Shown: positions 1-7,847, counted from the stretch's first letter. The stretch: DNA of 14,168 bases from Desulfofustis sp. (GCA_029287755.1 JARFQM010000154.1:1-14168); one strand, 5' to 3'. Program-made: numbers and translations. Notes: generated by a model not told the origin, from the letters alone.

Positions 1-6
1 GGCAAA

Positions 7-1146
7 CTAGATAAAGCGCTGCATAATCGCTTGAATGATCTGGTCAATATTGTCCTCCGTGGCACCATGCTCATCGCACATCTGAGCTACCGGATCCCGC
101 AGTTCCGGTTTGTTCAGGTCGGCAAGCCTGCTTAACCGGTGGGTTCTTCTGCCGATGCAGAAAATCATCTGCTCCCTGGCGTCGAGTGCCAGAAAACGGC
201 GCAGAGGATCGATCATTTTCTGCTGATCTGCCGGCAGGGTACCGTTGACCTCGGAGAAGAGATTCAGCACGTGGTCGCTGCGAACCTTGCTGGTGATTCC
301 CTGCAGCGACTCGAGAAAGAGCAGCAGTTCCCTGGCGGTGGCGACTTCGCCCATCTTGCCAAACTCTCCCGCCTCGAATTGGGTGGTAAGCGGCGCTGCG
401 ACAGGCAGCGCCAGGGCACGCATACGGATGAAATCGGGGTTGATCTGATTAAGCGCATCGGCCGACTCCAGGGCATGCTCGCGGGAGAGTGCGTCTCCCC
501 CTAGTCCGGGCATAAAGTACTCTGAGAGTTCAATTCCGGCCCGCTTCACCTTCTGGCCCGCCTTGATCTGGGTGGCCTTGTCGACGCCTTTCCTGACCAT
601 TTTCAGCACCCAGTCGGAGCCCGATTCCATACCGATATGAATGCGGTTGAGTCCGGCCTGGGCCATCTTCTCGAGATTTTCGTCGCTGATCCGGGCGATG
701 GTGTGGGACCGGGCGTAAGAAGTGATCCGCTCCACCATGGGGAAGGAGAGCTGCAGATGGCGAAGAATGGTGATGATATCCTCGGGCTTGATGATCAGGC
801 TGTTGCCGTCCTGCAGGAAAATCGACCTCATTCCGCCGGCCACAAAATGATAAGCAGCATGCAGTGCCACCTCGTCCTCCAGCCCTTCTTTGAGAAAGTC
901 ACCGTAGTAGCGGGTGCCCGTGCGTTTGGCCTCGACTATTGCGTCGACATAGGACTTGACCGTGTCGATGTCGTTAAGCACATGCTCGACCGGACGCAGG
1001 CTGAAGTTGACATCCTTGTAGACCGGGCAGAAGGTGCAGCGGTTCCACGGGCAATTACGGGTGATCCTGATAAGCAGGCTTTCGGACTCGCTGGGCGGGC
1101 GGATGGGGCCCTGCTCAAAGCCGTTGTAGGGGCGCGTCTTTTTCAT
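7..1146 (-). CDS. radical SAM protein with an unusual CX4CX2C cluster motif
   Basis: Probable radical SAM enzyme: it would bind a [4Fe-4S] cluster and cleave S-adenosylmethionine. Counted from the start used here (379 aa), the cluster cysteines are C32, C37 and C40 in the stretch NCPWNRCTFC. That spacing is CX4CX2C, one residue longer than the common CX3CX2C, and I checked it at codon level (about 1024-1056). A GMESGSD stretch and a downstream MPGLGG stretch fit the SAM-binding TIM barrel. No extra ferredoxin or B12 domain is evident. I chose ATG 1146 (MKKTRPYNGF) because AGGA lies 9 nt upstream. The frame is open to an ATG at 1242, but that one has no Shine-Dalgarno and adds 32 low-complexity residues. 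It is last in a minus-strand series after the aldolase and the hydrolase. The substrate is unknown; the family call is firm, the specific role is not. Confidence 0.85.
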   Translation of the reverse strand: MKKTRPYNGFEQGPIRPPSESESLLIRITRNCPWNRCTFCPVYKDVNFSLRPVEHVLNDIDTVKSYVDAIVEAKRTGTRYYGDFLKEGLEDEVALHAAYHFVAGGMRSIFLQDGNSLIIKPEDIITILRHLQLSFPMVERITSYARSHTIARISDENLEKMAQAGLNRIHIGMESGSDWVLKMVRKGVDKATQIKAGQKVKRAGIELSEYFMPGLGGDALSREHALESADALNQINPDFIRMRALALPVAAPLTTQFEAGEFGKMGEVATARELLLFLESLQGITSKVRSDHVLNLFSEVNGTLPADQQKMIDPLRRFLALDAREQMIFCIGRRTHRLSRLADLNKPELRDPVAQMCDEHGATEDNIDQIIQAIMQRFI

Positions 1147-1332
1147 TTGAGATGGTCCTGTACCGGCCGCTTTGCTGGGGGAGCCTCTCATCGGCAGCCC
1201 TGCGGCCGGTTGCTCTGGTCTTATCGATTGTGTTTCCCCCATTGACTATTGCAATTGAAGACCAAATGACAAGGTCTGCGCGCCAGTTAATTGATATCGA
1301 GGGGTGAAGTGCAGCGGCGTTTAGGAAGGGGA

Positions 1333-2088
1333 TCAAAGAAAGTCATGGAGGAGTTGATTGAACCTGTCCCTGGCCTCGATGTGCACCAGGTGGCCGCACT
1401 CGTCAACCGTGGTCAGCTGCGCCTGAGGGAATAGATTTTCGATCAACGGCAGGTCTTCATCTTTTATATAGGCAGAAGTGGAGCCTCTGATGAAAAGGGT
1501 GTCGATCCGGGAGGCGGGACCGGACACCGCTGCGGAGATCTCGTGCTGGGCAGCAAGGATAGCGGCGAGATTCGGTCGCCAGCGGTAGCTGCCGCCATTA
1601 TCGCTGACCAGATTGCTTAACAGAAACTGCCGATAGATCTGCGAGGGGATCTCCTTCTCCAGGGCTTCATCTGCTTCCTTTCTCGATTTTAACCCTGAGG
1701 CATCGACGGCCAGCATGGCATTGAGGTATCTCGTCCAGCTCGGATCTGTATACTCGCCGGGTGCGATATCGACCACCACCAGCTTGTCAACCCGGTCAGG
1801 GAAACTGAGTGCATACTGCATGGCGCATTTGCCGCCCATCGAATGGCCGACCAGTGATGCCGTTTCCAAGCCATTGTCGTCCATGAAACCGCCGATATCG
1901 GCGGCCATGATCCGGTAGTTCATCGAATTATGGTGAAATGATTCGCCGTGGTTCCGGAGGTCAACGGCCAGGGCATGGTGGCGGTCGGCCAAAAACCGGG
2001 CGGCGCCGGCCATGTTAATTTTCGACCCCAGCAGACCGTGGACCAGGATCACCGGGGAGCCCGAACCATATTCGATAAACGAGAGCAT
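1333..2088 (-). CDS. alpha/beta hydrolase, YbfF-like esterase family
   Basis: A 251-aa single-domain alpha/beta hydrolase, probably a cytosolic esterase or thioesterase-like enzyme. The oxyanion region HGLLGS is at residues 17-22. The nucleophile elbow GHSMGG at 81-86 gives S83 as the likely nucleophile. The C-terminal CGHLVHIE supplies the catalytic histidine, H233. A RGSTSAYIKDED stretch near 201-212 probably carries the acid or supports the active site. Length and motif order match the YbfF/ABHD11-type subfamily. It starts 39 nt after the aldolase stop on the same strand and is followed by the radical SAM gene, so it is probably co-transcribed with both. There is no convincing Shine-Dalgarno upstream of the ATG, so translation may partly depend on coupling. 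The substrate cannot be told from sequence. Confidence 0.88.
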   Translation of the reverse strand: MLSFIEYGSGSPVILVHGLLGSKINMAGAARFLADRHHALAVDLRNHGESFHHNSMNYRIMAADIGGFMDDNGLETASLVGHSMGGKCAMQYALSFPDRVDKLVVVDIAPGEYTDPSWTRYLNAMLAVDASGLKSRKEADEALEKEIPSQIYRQFLLSNLVSDNGGSYRWRPNLAAILAAQHEISAAVSGPASRIDTLFIRGSTSAYIKDEDLPLIENLFPQAQLTTVDECGHLVHIEARDRFNQLLHDFL

Positions 2089-2127
2089 GGATGAATCAGT
2101 GAGCTGCGGGGCCTGAGACGAAAGCAG

Positions 2128-3000
2128 TTAGGCCCGGCCCGCGCTGCCGAGCAGATCCATCCATTTTGCTATGACCCCGGAGACGGCCTCGAGAACGGCC
2201 CTGTCGACTTTGCCAGGATCATATCCACCTCGGTTGGCCGCTATATAGCCGTAGGTGGTCTCCAGAAGGCAATGTTTCAACTCGGTGGAAACGTTGAACT
2301 TGGAGCCGCCCAGGGAGACCAGTTTCCTCACCGTATCATCGGAGAGGCCGGTTCCCCCATGGATCACCAGCGGTGTGTGCGGTCCGTTGCCGTTGATTTT
2401 CTGGGCAATTGTCGCCAGCCTATCGAAATCGAGTTTCGGTGTTGTGGTCTTGTAGACCCCATGGGCGGTGCCGATGGCAGGTGCCAGCAAGTCGATCCCG
2501 GTCTGCTCGACAAATTCCACAGCCAGGTCGGGATCGCACAGCTGGGCTTCGTCCTCGGCCACCACCACCTGGTCCTCGACGCCTGAAACGGTACCGAGCT
2601 CGCCTTCCACCGAGATATTTCGGGCATGGCAATAGTCGACCACCATTTTAGTCTGGCGGATGTTTTCAGCAAACTCATGGTGGGAAGCATCGATCATCAC
2701 GTTGGTGTAGCCGGCGTCGGCGCATGCTTTGCAATAATCAACTTCGTTGCAGTGATCCACATGAAGGCAGACCGGCACCGGCGCCTCGCGGGCCATGGTT
2801 TTGAAAACGGCGGCGAACACGTCGGGACCGCGAAATTTTGACGGTGTTACCGAGGTCTGGATGATAACCGGCGACTGTTTATGTATTGCCGTCTCCACCA
2901 CCGCTTTCATCTGAATGAAGTTGGTGACGTTAAAGGCACCGACCGCGTATTTTTCAGCAGTAGCCGTGAGCAGCATTTCCTTGGCATTTACTATCGGCAT
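2128..3000 (-). CDS. class II (zinc-dependent) fructose/tagatose-bisphosphate-type aldolase
   Basis: A 290-aa class II aldolase that should reversibly condense or cleave a phosphorylated sugar, using DHAP as the usual enediolate partner. The active-site LHVDH motif places D82 and H83 at the same numbers I recall for GatY/KbaY. Further Zn and phosphate motifs are visible: EGELG (about 132), GTAHG (about 178-182) and VIHGGTGLSD (about 210). The N-terminal GAFNVTN corresponds to the family's GAFNVNN. Start: ATG at 3000 preceded by GGGAGG about 5 nt upstream, a strong site. It is first of a presumed three-gene minus-strand operon. Whether it is the glycolytic/gluconeogenic FBP aldolase or acts on tagatose-1,6-bisphosphate or another ketose phosphate cannot be decided here. 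The nearby hydroxy-acid genes leave a specialised role open. Confidence 0.92.
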   Translation of the reverse strand: MPIVNAKEMLLTATAEKYAVGAFNVTNFIQMKAVVETAIHKQSPVIIQTSVTPSKFRGPDVFAAVFKTMAREAPVPVCLHVDHCNEVDYCKACADAGYTNVMIDASHHEFAENIRQTKMVVDYCHARNISVEGELGTVSGVEDQVVVAEDEAQLCDPDLAVEFVEQTGIDLLAPAIGTAHGVYKTTTPKLDFDRLATIAQKINGNGPHTPLVIHGGTGLSDDTVRKLVSLGGSKFNVSTELKHCLLETTYGYIAANRGGYDPGKVDRAVLEAVSGVIAKWMDLLGSAGRA

Positions 3001-3213
3001 GATTCCTCCCTTCTTCGTTTTCCCAGGTTTTCGGCAGCCGGGGCTGCCTGGATGAGTGCTGAGCTAGGAGCGGAGCTATAGTAGCATATATTCGTAATTC
3101 AAGGTACCCCCGCGTCTCAAATCGTGCATCGCACACGAGCCGCTGCAAGCCAGTACATCGATGACCCTGCTGCGCTTGGTGAGAAGCCGAAGAAGAGCAG
3201 ACTGGACTTGTTA

Positions 3214-3242
3214 TTGCCTGGGCCGGGCCATGTTTCTATAAT
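3214..3242 (+). promoter_or_regulatory. sigma-70 promoter for the arsR-arsP operon
   Basis: The -35 is TTGCCT (3214-3219), matching 4 of 6 consensus bases. The -10 is TATAAT (3237-3242), a perfect match. The spacer is exactly 17 nt. Predicted transcription starts near 3249, about 75 nt before the ArsR ATG. The -10 lies within an inverted repeat. Confidence 0.7.
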
Positions 3243-3250
3243 TCTAGAAA
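3233..3250. promoter_or_regulatory. candidate ArsR operator
   Basis: An inverted repeat TTTCTA-N6-TAGAAA covers the -10 and the predicted start region of the arsR promoter. A perfect 6-bp dyad with a 6-bp centre, about 75 nt before an ArsR-family gene, is the expected layout for autorepression by promoter occlusion. The assignment is from position and symmetry, not from a known consensus. Confidence 0.55.
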
Positions 3251-3323
3251 TGTCGTTGACGAGTTTCGTGATCCGCGGTAAGGTAGCTGCAATGACGCTG
3301 ACATTCCACCATGGAGGGCTTCG

Positions 3324-3638
3324 ATGGATTTAGAACATGCCGCCGGGCGCTGCGCCGAATTGGGTAACATTACCCGGCTGTCGATATTCAGATTATTGGT
3401 CAGAGCCGGCAAAGACGGCTTGCCGGTGGGCAAAATTCAGAGCAGCCTGGGAATTCCCGGATCGACCCTGACCCACCACCTTCAGCGCCTTGTCAGGGTC
3501 GGCCTGGTCAAACAGCGAAGACAGAGCAGGGTACTGCACTGCGAGCCGCAGATGTCGGCCATTCGCGAACTTGCCGAATACCTGCTGTCTGAGTGTTGTA
3601 CGCTGCAGAGCCTGCCGCTTGCGGAGGATGCACGCTGA
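3324..3638 (+). CDS. ArsR-family metal(loid)-responsive repressor
   Basis: A 104-aa winged-helix repressor of the ArsR/SmtB type. Helix-turn-helix residues lie at about 34-62 (LPVGKIQSSLGIPGSTLTHH is the core), followed by a wing at RRQSRVLHCEP. Cysteines are C10, C73 and the adjacent pair C91-C92 near the C-terminus. A vicinal C-terminal pair resembles the As(III)-sensing arrangement known for some ArsR proteins such as that of Acidithiobacillus ferrooxidans, but a third ligand is not obvious. The start ATG at 3324 follows GGAGGG at 3313-3318. A nearer-looking ATG at 3311 is out of frame and is part of the ribosome site. The permease ATG follows 39 nt after the stop, so the two genes form an operon. 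The inducer is inferred to be a trivalent arsenical or another thiophilic metal. Confidence 0.9.
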   Translation: MDLEHAAGRCAELGNITRLSIFRLLVRAGKDGLPVGKIQSSLGIPGSTLTHHLQRLVRVGLVKQRRQSRVLHCEPQMSAIRELAEYLLSECCTLQSLPLAEDAR

Positions 3639-3677
3639 TGCTTGCAAATACAGGTAACCCGGAGGATAATTGCTGAT

Positions 3678-4724
3678 ATGCAACAGATGCTGCCCCAACT
3701 GGGGGAAACCCTCGTCTTTTTTATGACCACTATGGCGGAGCTGGCCATCCTTTTTGTCGGGATAAGCTTTCTGGTCGGCGTCATCAACGAATTTCTACCC
3801 CAGGATAAAGTAAAGCGCTGGTTGTCGGGCCGTCACGGCAGGGGCTATCTGATCGGCTCGATTCTCGGCGGCTTGACTCCGTTCTGCAGCTGTTCGACCA
3901 TTCCGGTCACCATCGGTCTGTTGCGGGCCGGAGCAGGCTTTGGGCCGACCATGGCATTTTTGTTTACCTCGCCTCTGGTCAATCCGGTCATTATCCCCTT
4001 GTTTATCACCCTGCTTGGCCTGAAGGTTACACTCATCTATGCGTTTGTGGCCATCGGCATGACCGTCATCATAAGCTTTCTGCTGGAAAAAGCCGGTTTT
4101 TCCAGGTTCCTGATCCAGGATGTCCTGCATCAGGGGGGAGCCGCCCCTGCTGCCGCCGGCATGCCATTGACCCAGCCTGTTCCTGGAGCCGCAGCTGATT
4201 CAGGTACGCAGTTCATGGTCCAGCTGCAGCCGGCCGCACCGTGCTGCGAAGGTGCAGGATCAGGTCCGGAACAGGCGCCTGCCTTCACCATCCCCGTCTA
4301 CCAGGAACAGCCGGGAAGGTGGCGGCGCATCTTCAACGAGGCGGTGCGTCAATTCAGGTCCCTGCTGCCCTTTGTCATACTCGGGGTGGCCATAGGTTCT
4401 GTCATTCATGGATTTCTGCCGGCTGAGCTGGTGGTCCGTCTGGCCGGGGCGGATAACCCGCTGGCAGTGCCCGTCGCGGCGGTGGTGGGCATTCCCCTTT
4501 ATCTGCGGGTCAGCACCATGGTCCCGATTGCCGCCAGCCTGGTGGCCAAAGGTATGAGTCTCGGGGCGGTAATCGCCTTGATCATTGGCGGTGCCGGCGC
4601 CAGCCTGCCCGAACTGGCCATGCTCAAAGGCATGTTCAGGATGCCGCTGCTGATCGGCTTCATCTGCTCGGTGATGGTCATGGCGGTGTCTGCCGGCTTT
4701 CTGGTAAATCTCCTGCTGGTGTAA
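3678..4724 (+). CDS. arsP: ArsP/DUF318-type permease (arsenical or metal efflux)
   Basis: An inner-membrane permease, 348 aa from the chosen start, of the ArsP/DUF318 family, which exports trivalent organoarsenicals in characterised members. The signature TPFCSCST is at residues 67-74, with C70 and C72 in the membrane-associated segment. It is followed by FTSPLVNP. A second half has GIPLYLRVSTMVPIA and GGAGASLPE. About eight hydrophobic segments form two blocks separated by a Pro/Ala-rich loop (about 150-215) that contains a vicinal cysteine pair, C189-C190. The frame is open back to a TTG at 3642, but GGAGGA at 3661-3666 fits ATG 3678 better. ArsR lies just upstream, supporting metal(loid) efflux. 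A related group is annotated as Cu/Zn efflux; the lack of a His-rich loop argues against that. Specificity remains inferred. Confidence 0.85.
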   Translation: MQQMLPQLGETLVFFMTTMAELAILFVGISFLVGVINEFLPQDKVKRWLSGRHGRGYLIGSILGGLTPFCSCSTIPVTIGLLRAGAGFGPTMAFLFTSPLVNPVIIPLFITLLGLKVTLIYAFVAIGMTVIISFLLEKAGFSRFLIQDVLHQGGAAPAAAGMPLTQPVPGAAADSGTQFMVQLQPAAPCCEGAGSGPEQAPAFTIPVYQEQPGRWRRIFNEAVRQFRSLLPFVILGVAIGSVIHGFLPAELVVRLAGADNPLAVPVAAVVGIPLYLRVSTMVPIAASLVAKGMSLGAVIALIIGGAGASLPELAMLKGMFRMPLLIGFICSVMVMAVSAGFLVNLLLV

Positions 4725-4809
4725 GGACTCGGGGGCGCTTGATAATTTTTGATTCGGAAATAGTTTTAATGGCTGCACGAAATTCACCTGGTGACAATGG
4801 AGTTGTCCA

Positions 4810-5865
4810 ATGACCTATGAAATCGCCTTGATCCCCGGGGACGGGATAGGCCTGGAAGTAATACCTGAAGGCGTGAGGGTCCTCGAGGCTCTGGCCACAC
4901 AGTTCGGTTTTCAGGTTGAGTGCACCGAATTCCCCTATTCCTGCTCCTACTACCTCGAGCATGGCGAGATGATGCCCGAAGACGGCATCGAGCAGCTCAC
5001 CCCGTTTGACGCCATCCTGCTTGGTGCGGTGGGCGACCCGGCGGTGGCCGACCATGTTTCACTCTGGGGATTGTTGCTGCCCATCAGGCGCCGCTTTGAT
5101 CAGTATGTGAACCTCCGGCCGGTGAGACTGTTGCAGGGGATAACTTCCCCTCTTTCGGGCCGGGGCCCTGAAGATATTGATTTTCTCGTGGTCCGTGAAA
5201 ATACCGAGGGTGAATATTCAAATACCGGGGGACGCATGTTCGAGCACAGCGAGCGCGAGTGCGTGGTCCAGGAGACTATTTTCACCCGCACCGGGGTGGA
5301 CCGGATAATCAGATATGCCTGTGAACTGGCGCTGCAGCGGCCGGCTAAACATCTTACCTCGGCCACCAAGTCCAACGGCATAAGCTATACCATGCCCTAT
5401 TGGGACGAGCGTTTTGCAGCAGTTGGCGCGGACTATCCGGAGCTGCGGCGCGACCAGTACCACATCGATATTCTCTGCGCCCATTTCGTCCAGCATCCGG
5501 ACTGGTTCGACGTGGTGGTCGGCTCCAATCTGTTCGGCGATATTCTCAGCGATCTGGGTCCGGCGGTGGCCGGGGGAATCGGCATTGCCCCGTCAGCCAA
5601 TCTCAACGTCGACAAGACCTTCCCTTCCATGTTCGAACCGGTGCATGGCTCGGCTCCGGACATTGCCGGGCAGGGGCTGGCGAATCCCATCGCCACCCTG
5701 TGGTCGGTGCAGATGATGCTTGATTTCCTGGGCGAGAAGAAAGCGGGAAAAGCTCTCATGGAGGCGGTGGAGCGGGTCACCGAGCAGAAAATATTCACTG
5801 CCGATCTGGGCGGGAGTGAAACCACCGTGTCGTTCACCGATCGGGTGCTTGACAATCTCGGTTAG
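4810..5865 (+). CDS. ttuC: tartrate/D-malate dehydrogenase (NAD-dependent, isopropylmalate dehydrogenase superfamily)
   Basis: A 351-aa beta-decarboxylating dehydrogenase. The N-terminal IPGDGIG is typical of the superfamily. Substrate-site residues are recognisable: the RR pair in LLLPIRRRFDQYVNLRPVRL (90-109), R129 in VVRENTEGEYS, K187, and the metal-binding aspartates in SNLFGDILSDL (D244, D248). HGSAPDIAG at about 279-287 is the NAD-binding loop. The sequence LWGLLLPIRRRF is what I associate with TtuC/DmlA rather than LeuB. Known members oxidise (+)-tartrate, convert meso-tartrate to D-glycerate and decarboxylate D-malate to pyruvate, using Mn2+ and NAD+. The start is supported by GGAG at 4799-4802. 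It lies 85 nt after arsP and is probably transcribed separately. The exact physiological substrate (tartrate, D-malate or another 2-hydroxy acid) is undecided. Confidence 0.85.
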   Translation: MTYEIALIPGDGIGLEVIPEGVRVLEALATQFGFQVECTEFPYSCSYYLEHGEMMPEDGIEQLTPFDAILLGAVGDPAVADHVSLWGLLLPIRRRFDQYVNLRPVRLLQGITSPLSGRGPEDIDFLVVRENTEGEYSNTGGRMFEHSERECVVQETIFTRTGVDRIIRYACELALQRPAKHLTSATKSNGISYTMPYWDERFAAVGADYPELRRDQYHIDILCAHFVQHPDWFDVVVGSNLFGDILSDLGPAVAGGIGIAPSANLNVDKTFPSMFEPVHGSAPDIAGQGLANPIATLWSVQMMLDFLGEKKAGKALMEAVERVTEQKIFTADLGGSETTVSFTDRVLDNLG

Positions 5866-5874
5866 AGATAAAGA

Positions 5875-5901
5875 CGGCCCAGCCTGCAGGGGGCCGGGCC
5901 G
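5875..5901. terminator. hairpin between convergent genes, probable terminator
   Basis: CGGCCC (5875-5880) pairs with GGGCCG (5896-5901), extended inward by GCC/GGC after one mismatch. On the minus strand the hairpin is followed by a T-rich run (GTCTTTATCT), so it best serves the DUF1269 gene. On the plus strand it follows the dehydrogenase stop by 10 nt but has no T tract. Confidence 0.45.
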
Positions 5902-5922
5902 CCATCAATAACGAGCAAACTG

Positions 5923-6405
5923 TCAACCTTCCAGGACCTGGCGCAGCTCTTCTTCCTTGTCTTTGGTCAGTGAGGTCTGAATCACCGTGCCCTTGAACTT
6001 TTTCAATCCTTCGAGCACCTTGTCCGGGGTTGCTTTGCGGACCAGCACGAAAAGGGCGGAGGTGCCGGGCGTGAAAGTTTGCCCCAGTTCTTTCATGAAC
6101 TTATCGTTGACGCCGATGTCGGCCATCTTGCCGCTCAAGGCCCCGGCCCCGGCCCCAACCGCGGCCCCGGCCAGCGGGTTGAGGAACAGGAAGCCGATGA
6201 GCATGCCCCAGAAGCTGCCGCCGACGGCGCCGCTGGCGGTCAGGTTGACCGCCTGATGCAGCTTGACTTTGTCATTCTCATCCTTGGTGACCACGACCAC
6301 ATCTTCCATCTCGATCAGGTACTCTTTCTGCATTTTGGCAAGCTCTGCCCGCATCTCGAATGCGGTGGTTTCATCATCAAAACCGATAACCACTAAGTTA
6401 CTCAT
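5923..6405 (-). CDS. DUF1269 domain-containing protein
   Basis: A 160-aa protein of the DUF1269 family, often annotated as a stress-response membrane-associated protein of unknown function. The N-terminal alpha/beta part (1-55) begins MSNLVVIGFDDETTA. A glycine- and alanine-rich hydrophobic centre (about 58-92, with GAVGGSFWGMLIGFLFLNPL) looks able to insert into or lie on a membrane. The C-terminal half contains LFVLVRKATPDKVLEGL and a charged tail. AGAGGAG precedes the ATG by about 8 nt. It is monocistronic, convergent with the dehydrogenase and downstream of larA on the same strand with a 158-nt gap, so probably independent of it. No catalytic residues are evident. Confidence 0.85.
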   Translation of the reverse strand: MSNLVVIGFDDETTAFEMRAELAKMQKEYLIEMEDVVVVTKDENDKVKLHQAVNLTASGAVGGSFWGMLIGFLFLNPLAGAAVGAGAGALSGKMADIGVNDKFMKELGQTFTPGTSALFVLVRKATPDKVLEGLKKFKGTVIQTSLTKDKEEELRQVLEG

Positions 6406-6456
6406 AACGGACTCCTCTCTGGTCAGATTATTGATCTTCTCCGGGTGGAGACCTAC

Positions 6457-6521
6457 ATGATAGATACGAATTAGAATAAGTACAGGACAGTGCGCCCGTT
6501 TTCCCTTGTACTGCTGTCCTG
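6457..6521 (-). promoter_or_regulatory. candidate promoter and dyad upstream of the DUF1269 gene
   Basis: On the minus strand TATCAT (6462-6457), a 5/6 match to the -10 consensus, would start transcription about 45 nt before the ATG. No good -35 is visible. Upstream, CAGGACAG (6483-6490) and CTGTCCTG (6514-6521) form an 8-bp perfect inverted repeat with a 23-nt centre. The inverted repeat could be an operator or, read as RNA, part of the larA 3' end. Confidence 0.3.
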
Positions 6522-6563
6522 GTCCAGCGAAACAGCAGCTAGCACCAATAGTTCACCTGTGAA

Positions 6564-7847
6564 TCAGGAACCTGTATAACGGGGGACCACATACGGGCCC
6601 TCTGGAATAACTGCTATTTCAGGGTCGCCTTGATCTTTCACGCTGCCCAGAATAGCCTGCTCGAGGTCGCTGACGTGGTCGACGAAGATATGGGTCAGAT
6701 CGGCTTTACCGAGCCGTTCGGTGTACAGTTTGATAGTGCCCCGGCGCAGAGGCTTGAGCAGCATTTCCGTCTGCCATTCGTCAATCAGTGCTTCGCTGCG
6801 GCCGTCCAGGATATGCATGAATTCCTTCTGCCCATGGGTGCAGAGCATCTGCTGGGCGGCGGCAAACTCGGGGCTGCCCATGCCTTCGGAACACTCGCTG
6901 GCGATGATGATGGTACCTCCGGTTTCGAGAATATCCATCGGTCCAACCATGCCCTTGACCGTCTGATAATAGGTCTTGTCCAGCGGGTAGCCGCCGGCCG
7001 AGGTAACGATTGTTCTGAAGCGCCGGTCGATATCGACTTCGGCATATTTTCTCATGAAGGAGACCGCCGCCAGGTGACTTTCCTCGATGGCGCCGAAGGT
7101 TACCTTACCCAGTCGCCGCTTGTCGTCTATGGCCACATTGAGCGCATAGACAGGGCCGATCTTCCTGATTATTTCAAGCTGCGCCTCGTGCAGCGGGTTG
7201 CCCTCCAGCACGCAGCTGACGGCCCTGGGGTGCTCGAGAATATGGGCGGTGTGAAATTTCAGGATAGTGTCCTGGTAGGCCACCCCGGGGGCAACCACTT
7301 TTCTGCCGCCCGAGTAGCCGGCCATGAAATGGGGTTCAACCAGCCCGGTGACGATTTTCAGGTCGGCCTCGTAAAAACGGCGGTCGATGCCGATGGGGAT
7401 GCCCTGGGAGGTCATCCCCAGATCGACGTGGGCCTCGCGGTCCCTGGCGAAATGGTTTTCGATCCTGAACGAATCGAACACCTGGTCGTTGCCGACCAGC
7501 TCCCTGAGTTCCTCACCCTCGTTGGGGCGGTGCAGGCCGGTGGCCACCAGAATGAGGATATCCTCCTTTTCTATTCCCTGGGCCAGCAGCGTGTCAAGCA
7601 GCGGCGGCAGCAGCAGGCCGTTGGGCACCGGCCGGGTGATATCGCAGATGAGGATGCAGGCTGACTTCCTGCCCTTAGCCAACTGGGGCAGGGAAGGGCT
7701 GCCGATGGGCTCGAGCAGGGCCCGTCCGATGGCGCTGTCGTCATCTTCCAGCAGGGGCATCGGGTATTTGTTTATTTCGTGGATCTTTATGTCTTCGGGC
7801 AGATCAAGCTGCCGCTCACCTCTGCCGAACAGCAATGAAGTTTTCAT
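6564..7847 (-). CDS. LarA-family nickel-dependent 2-hydroxyacid racemase/epimerase
   Basis: A 427-aa homologue of lactate racemase LarA, which uses the covalently bound nickel-pincer nucleotide (NPN) cofactor made by LarB, LarC and LarE to interconvert 2-hydroxy acids by hydride transfer. All key positions appear, nearly in LarA numbering: D69 and R72 (CDITRP), H106 (GLHRP), H173 (EPHFMAG), K183 in GYSGGRKVVAPG (cofactor attachment), H199 (nickel ligand), and Y294 and K298 (YYQTVKGM). So it should be an active NPN enzyme. The superfamily contains racemases for lactate, malate, phenyllactate and short-chain hydroxy acids and also sugar-acid epimerases, so the substrate is not given by family alone. 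It is divergent from hyi-garR, which points to a glycerate- or tartronate-linked acid. AGGT lies about 9 nt before the ATG, a weak ribosome site. No lar cofactor genes are in the window. Confidence 0.9.
   Translation of the reverse strand: MKTSLLFGRGERQLDLPEDIKIHEINKYPMPLLEDDDSAIGRALLEPIGSPSLPQLAKGRKSACILICDITRPVPNGLLLPPLLDTLLAQGIEKEDILILVATGLHRPNEGEELRELVGNDQVFDSFRIENHFARDREAHVDLGMTSQGIPIGIDRRFYEADLKIVTGLVEPHFMAGYSGGRKVVAPGVAYQDTILKFHTAHILEHPRAVSCVLEGNPLHEAQLEIIRKIGPVYALNVAIDDKRRLGKVTFGAIEESHLAAVSFMRKYAEVDIDRRFRTIVTSAGGYPLDKTYYQTVKGMVGPMDILETGGTIIIASECSEGMGSPEFAAAQQMLCTHGQKEFMHILDGRSEALIDEWQTEMLLKPLRRGTIKLYTERLGKADLTHIFVDHVSDLEQAILGSVKDQGDPEIAVIPEGPYVVPRYTGS

Larger units (their letters stand above)
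3001..3323. other. divergent intergenic region between the aldolase and arsR
   Basis: This 323-nt gap separates the minus-strand aldolase from the plus-strand ArsR gene. It holds the aldolase Shine-Dalgarno next to 3001 and, near the other end, a sigma-70 promoter overlapped by an inverted repeat (annotated separately). I see no convincing gene: open frames across it lack coding character and ribosome sites. The 5' part, about 3060-3200, shows no structure that I can support. Confidence 0.6.

Noticed and set aside
637..1245. Plus-strand open frame opposite the radical SAM gene
   Set aside because: Antisense shadow; the minus strand carries the cluster-binding cysteines and a continuous family-like sequence.
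4739..4766. Possible promoter TTGATA-N16-TAGTTT before the tartrate/D-malate dehydrogenase
   Set aside because: The -10 half is a poor match and other AT-rich pairings in the same stretch are equally good, so no site can be preferred.
6630..7664. Long plus-strand open frame of 344 codons opposite larA
   Set aside because: It is the antisense shadow of larA, whose conserved catalytic residues all lie on the minus strand; the plus frame shows no family motif.
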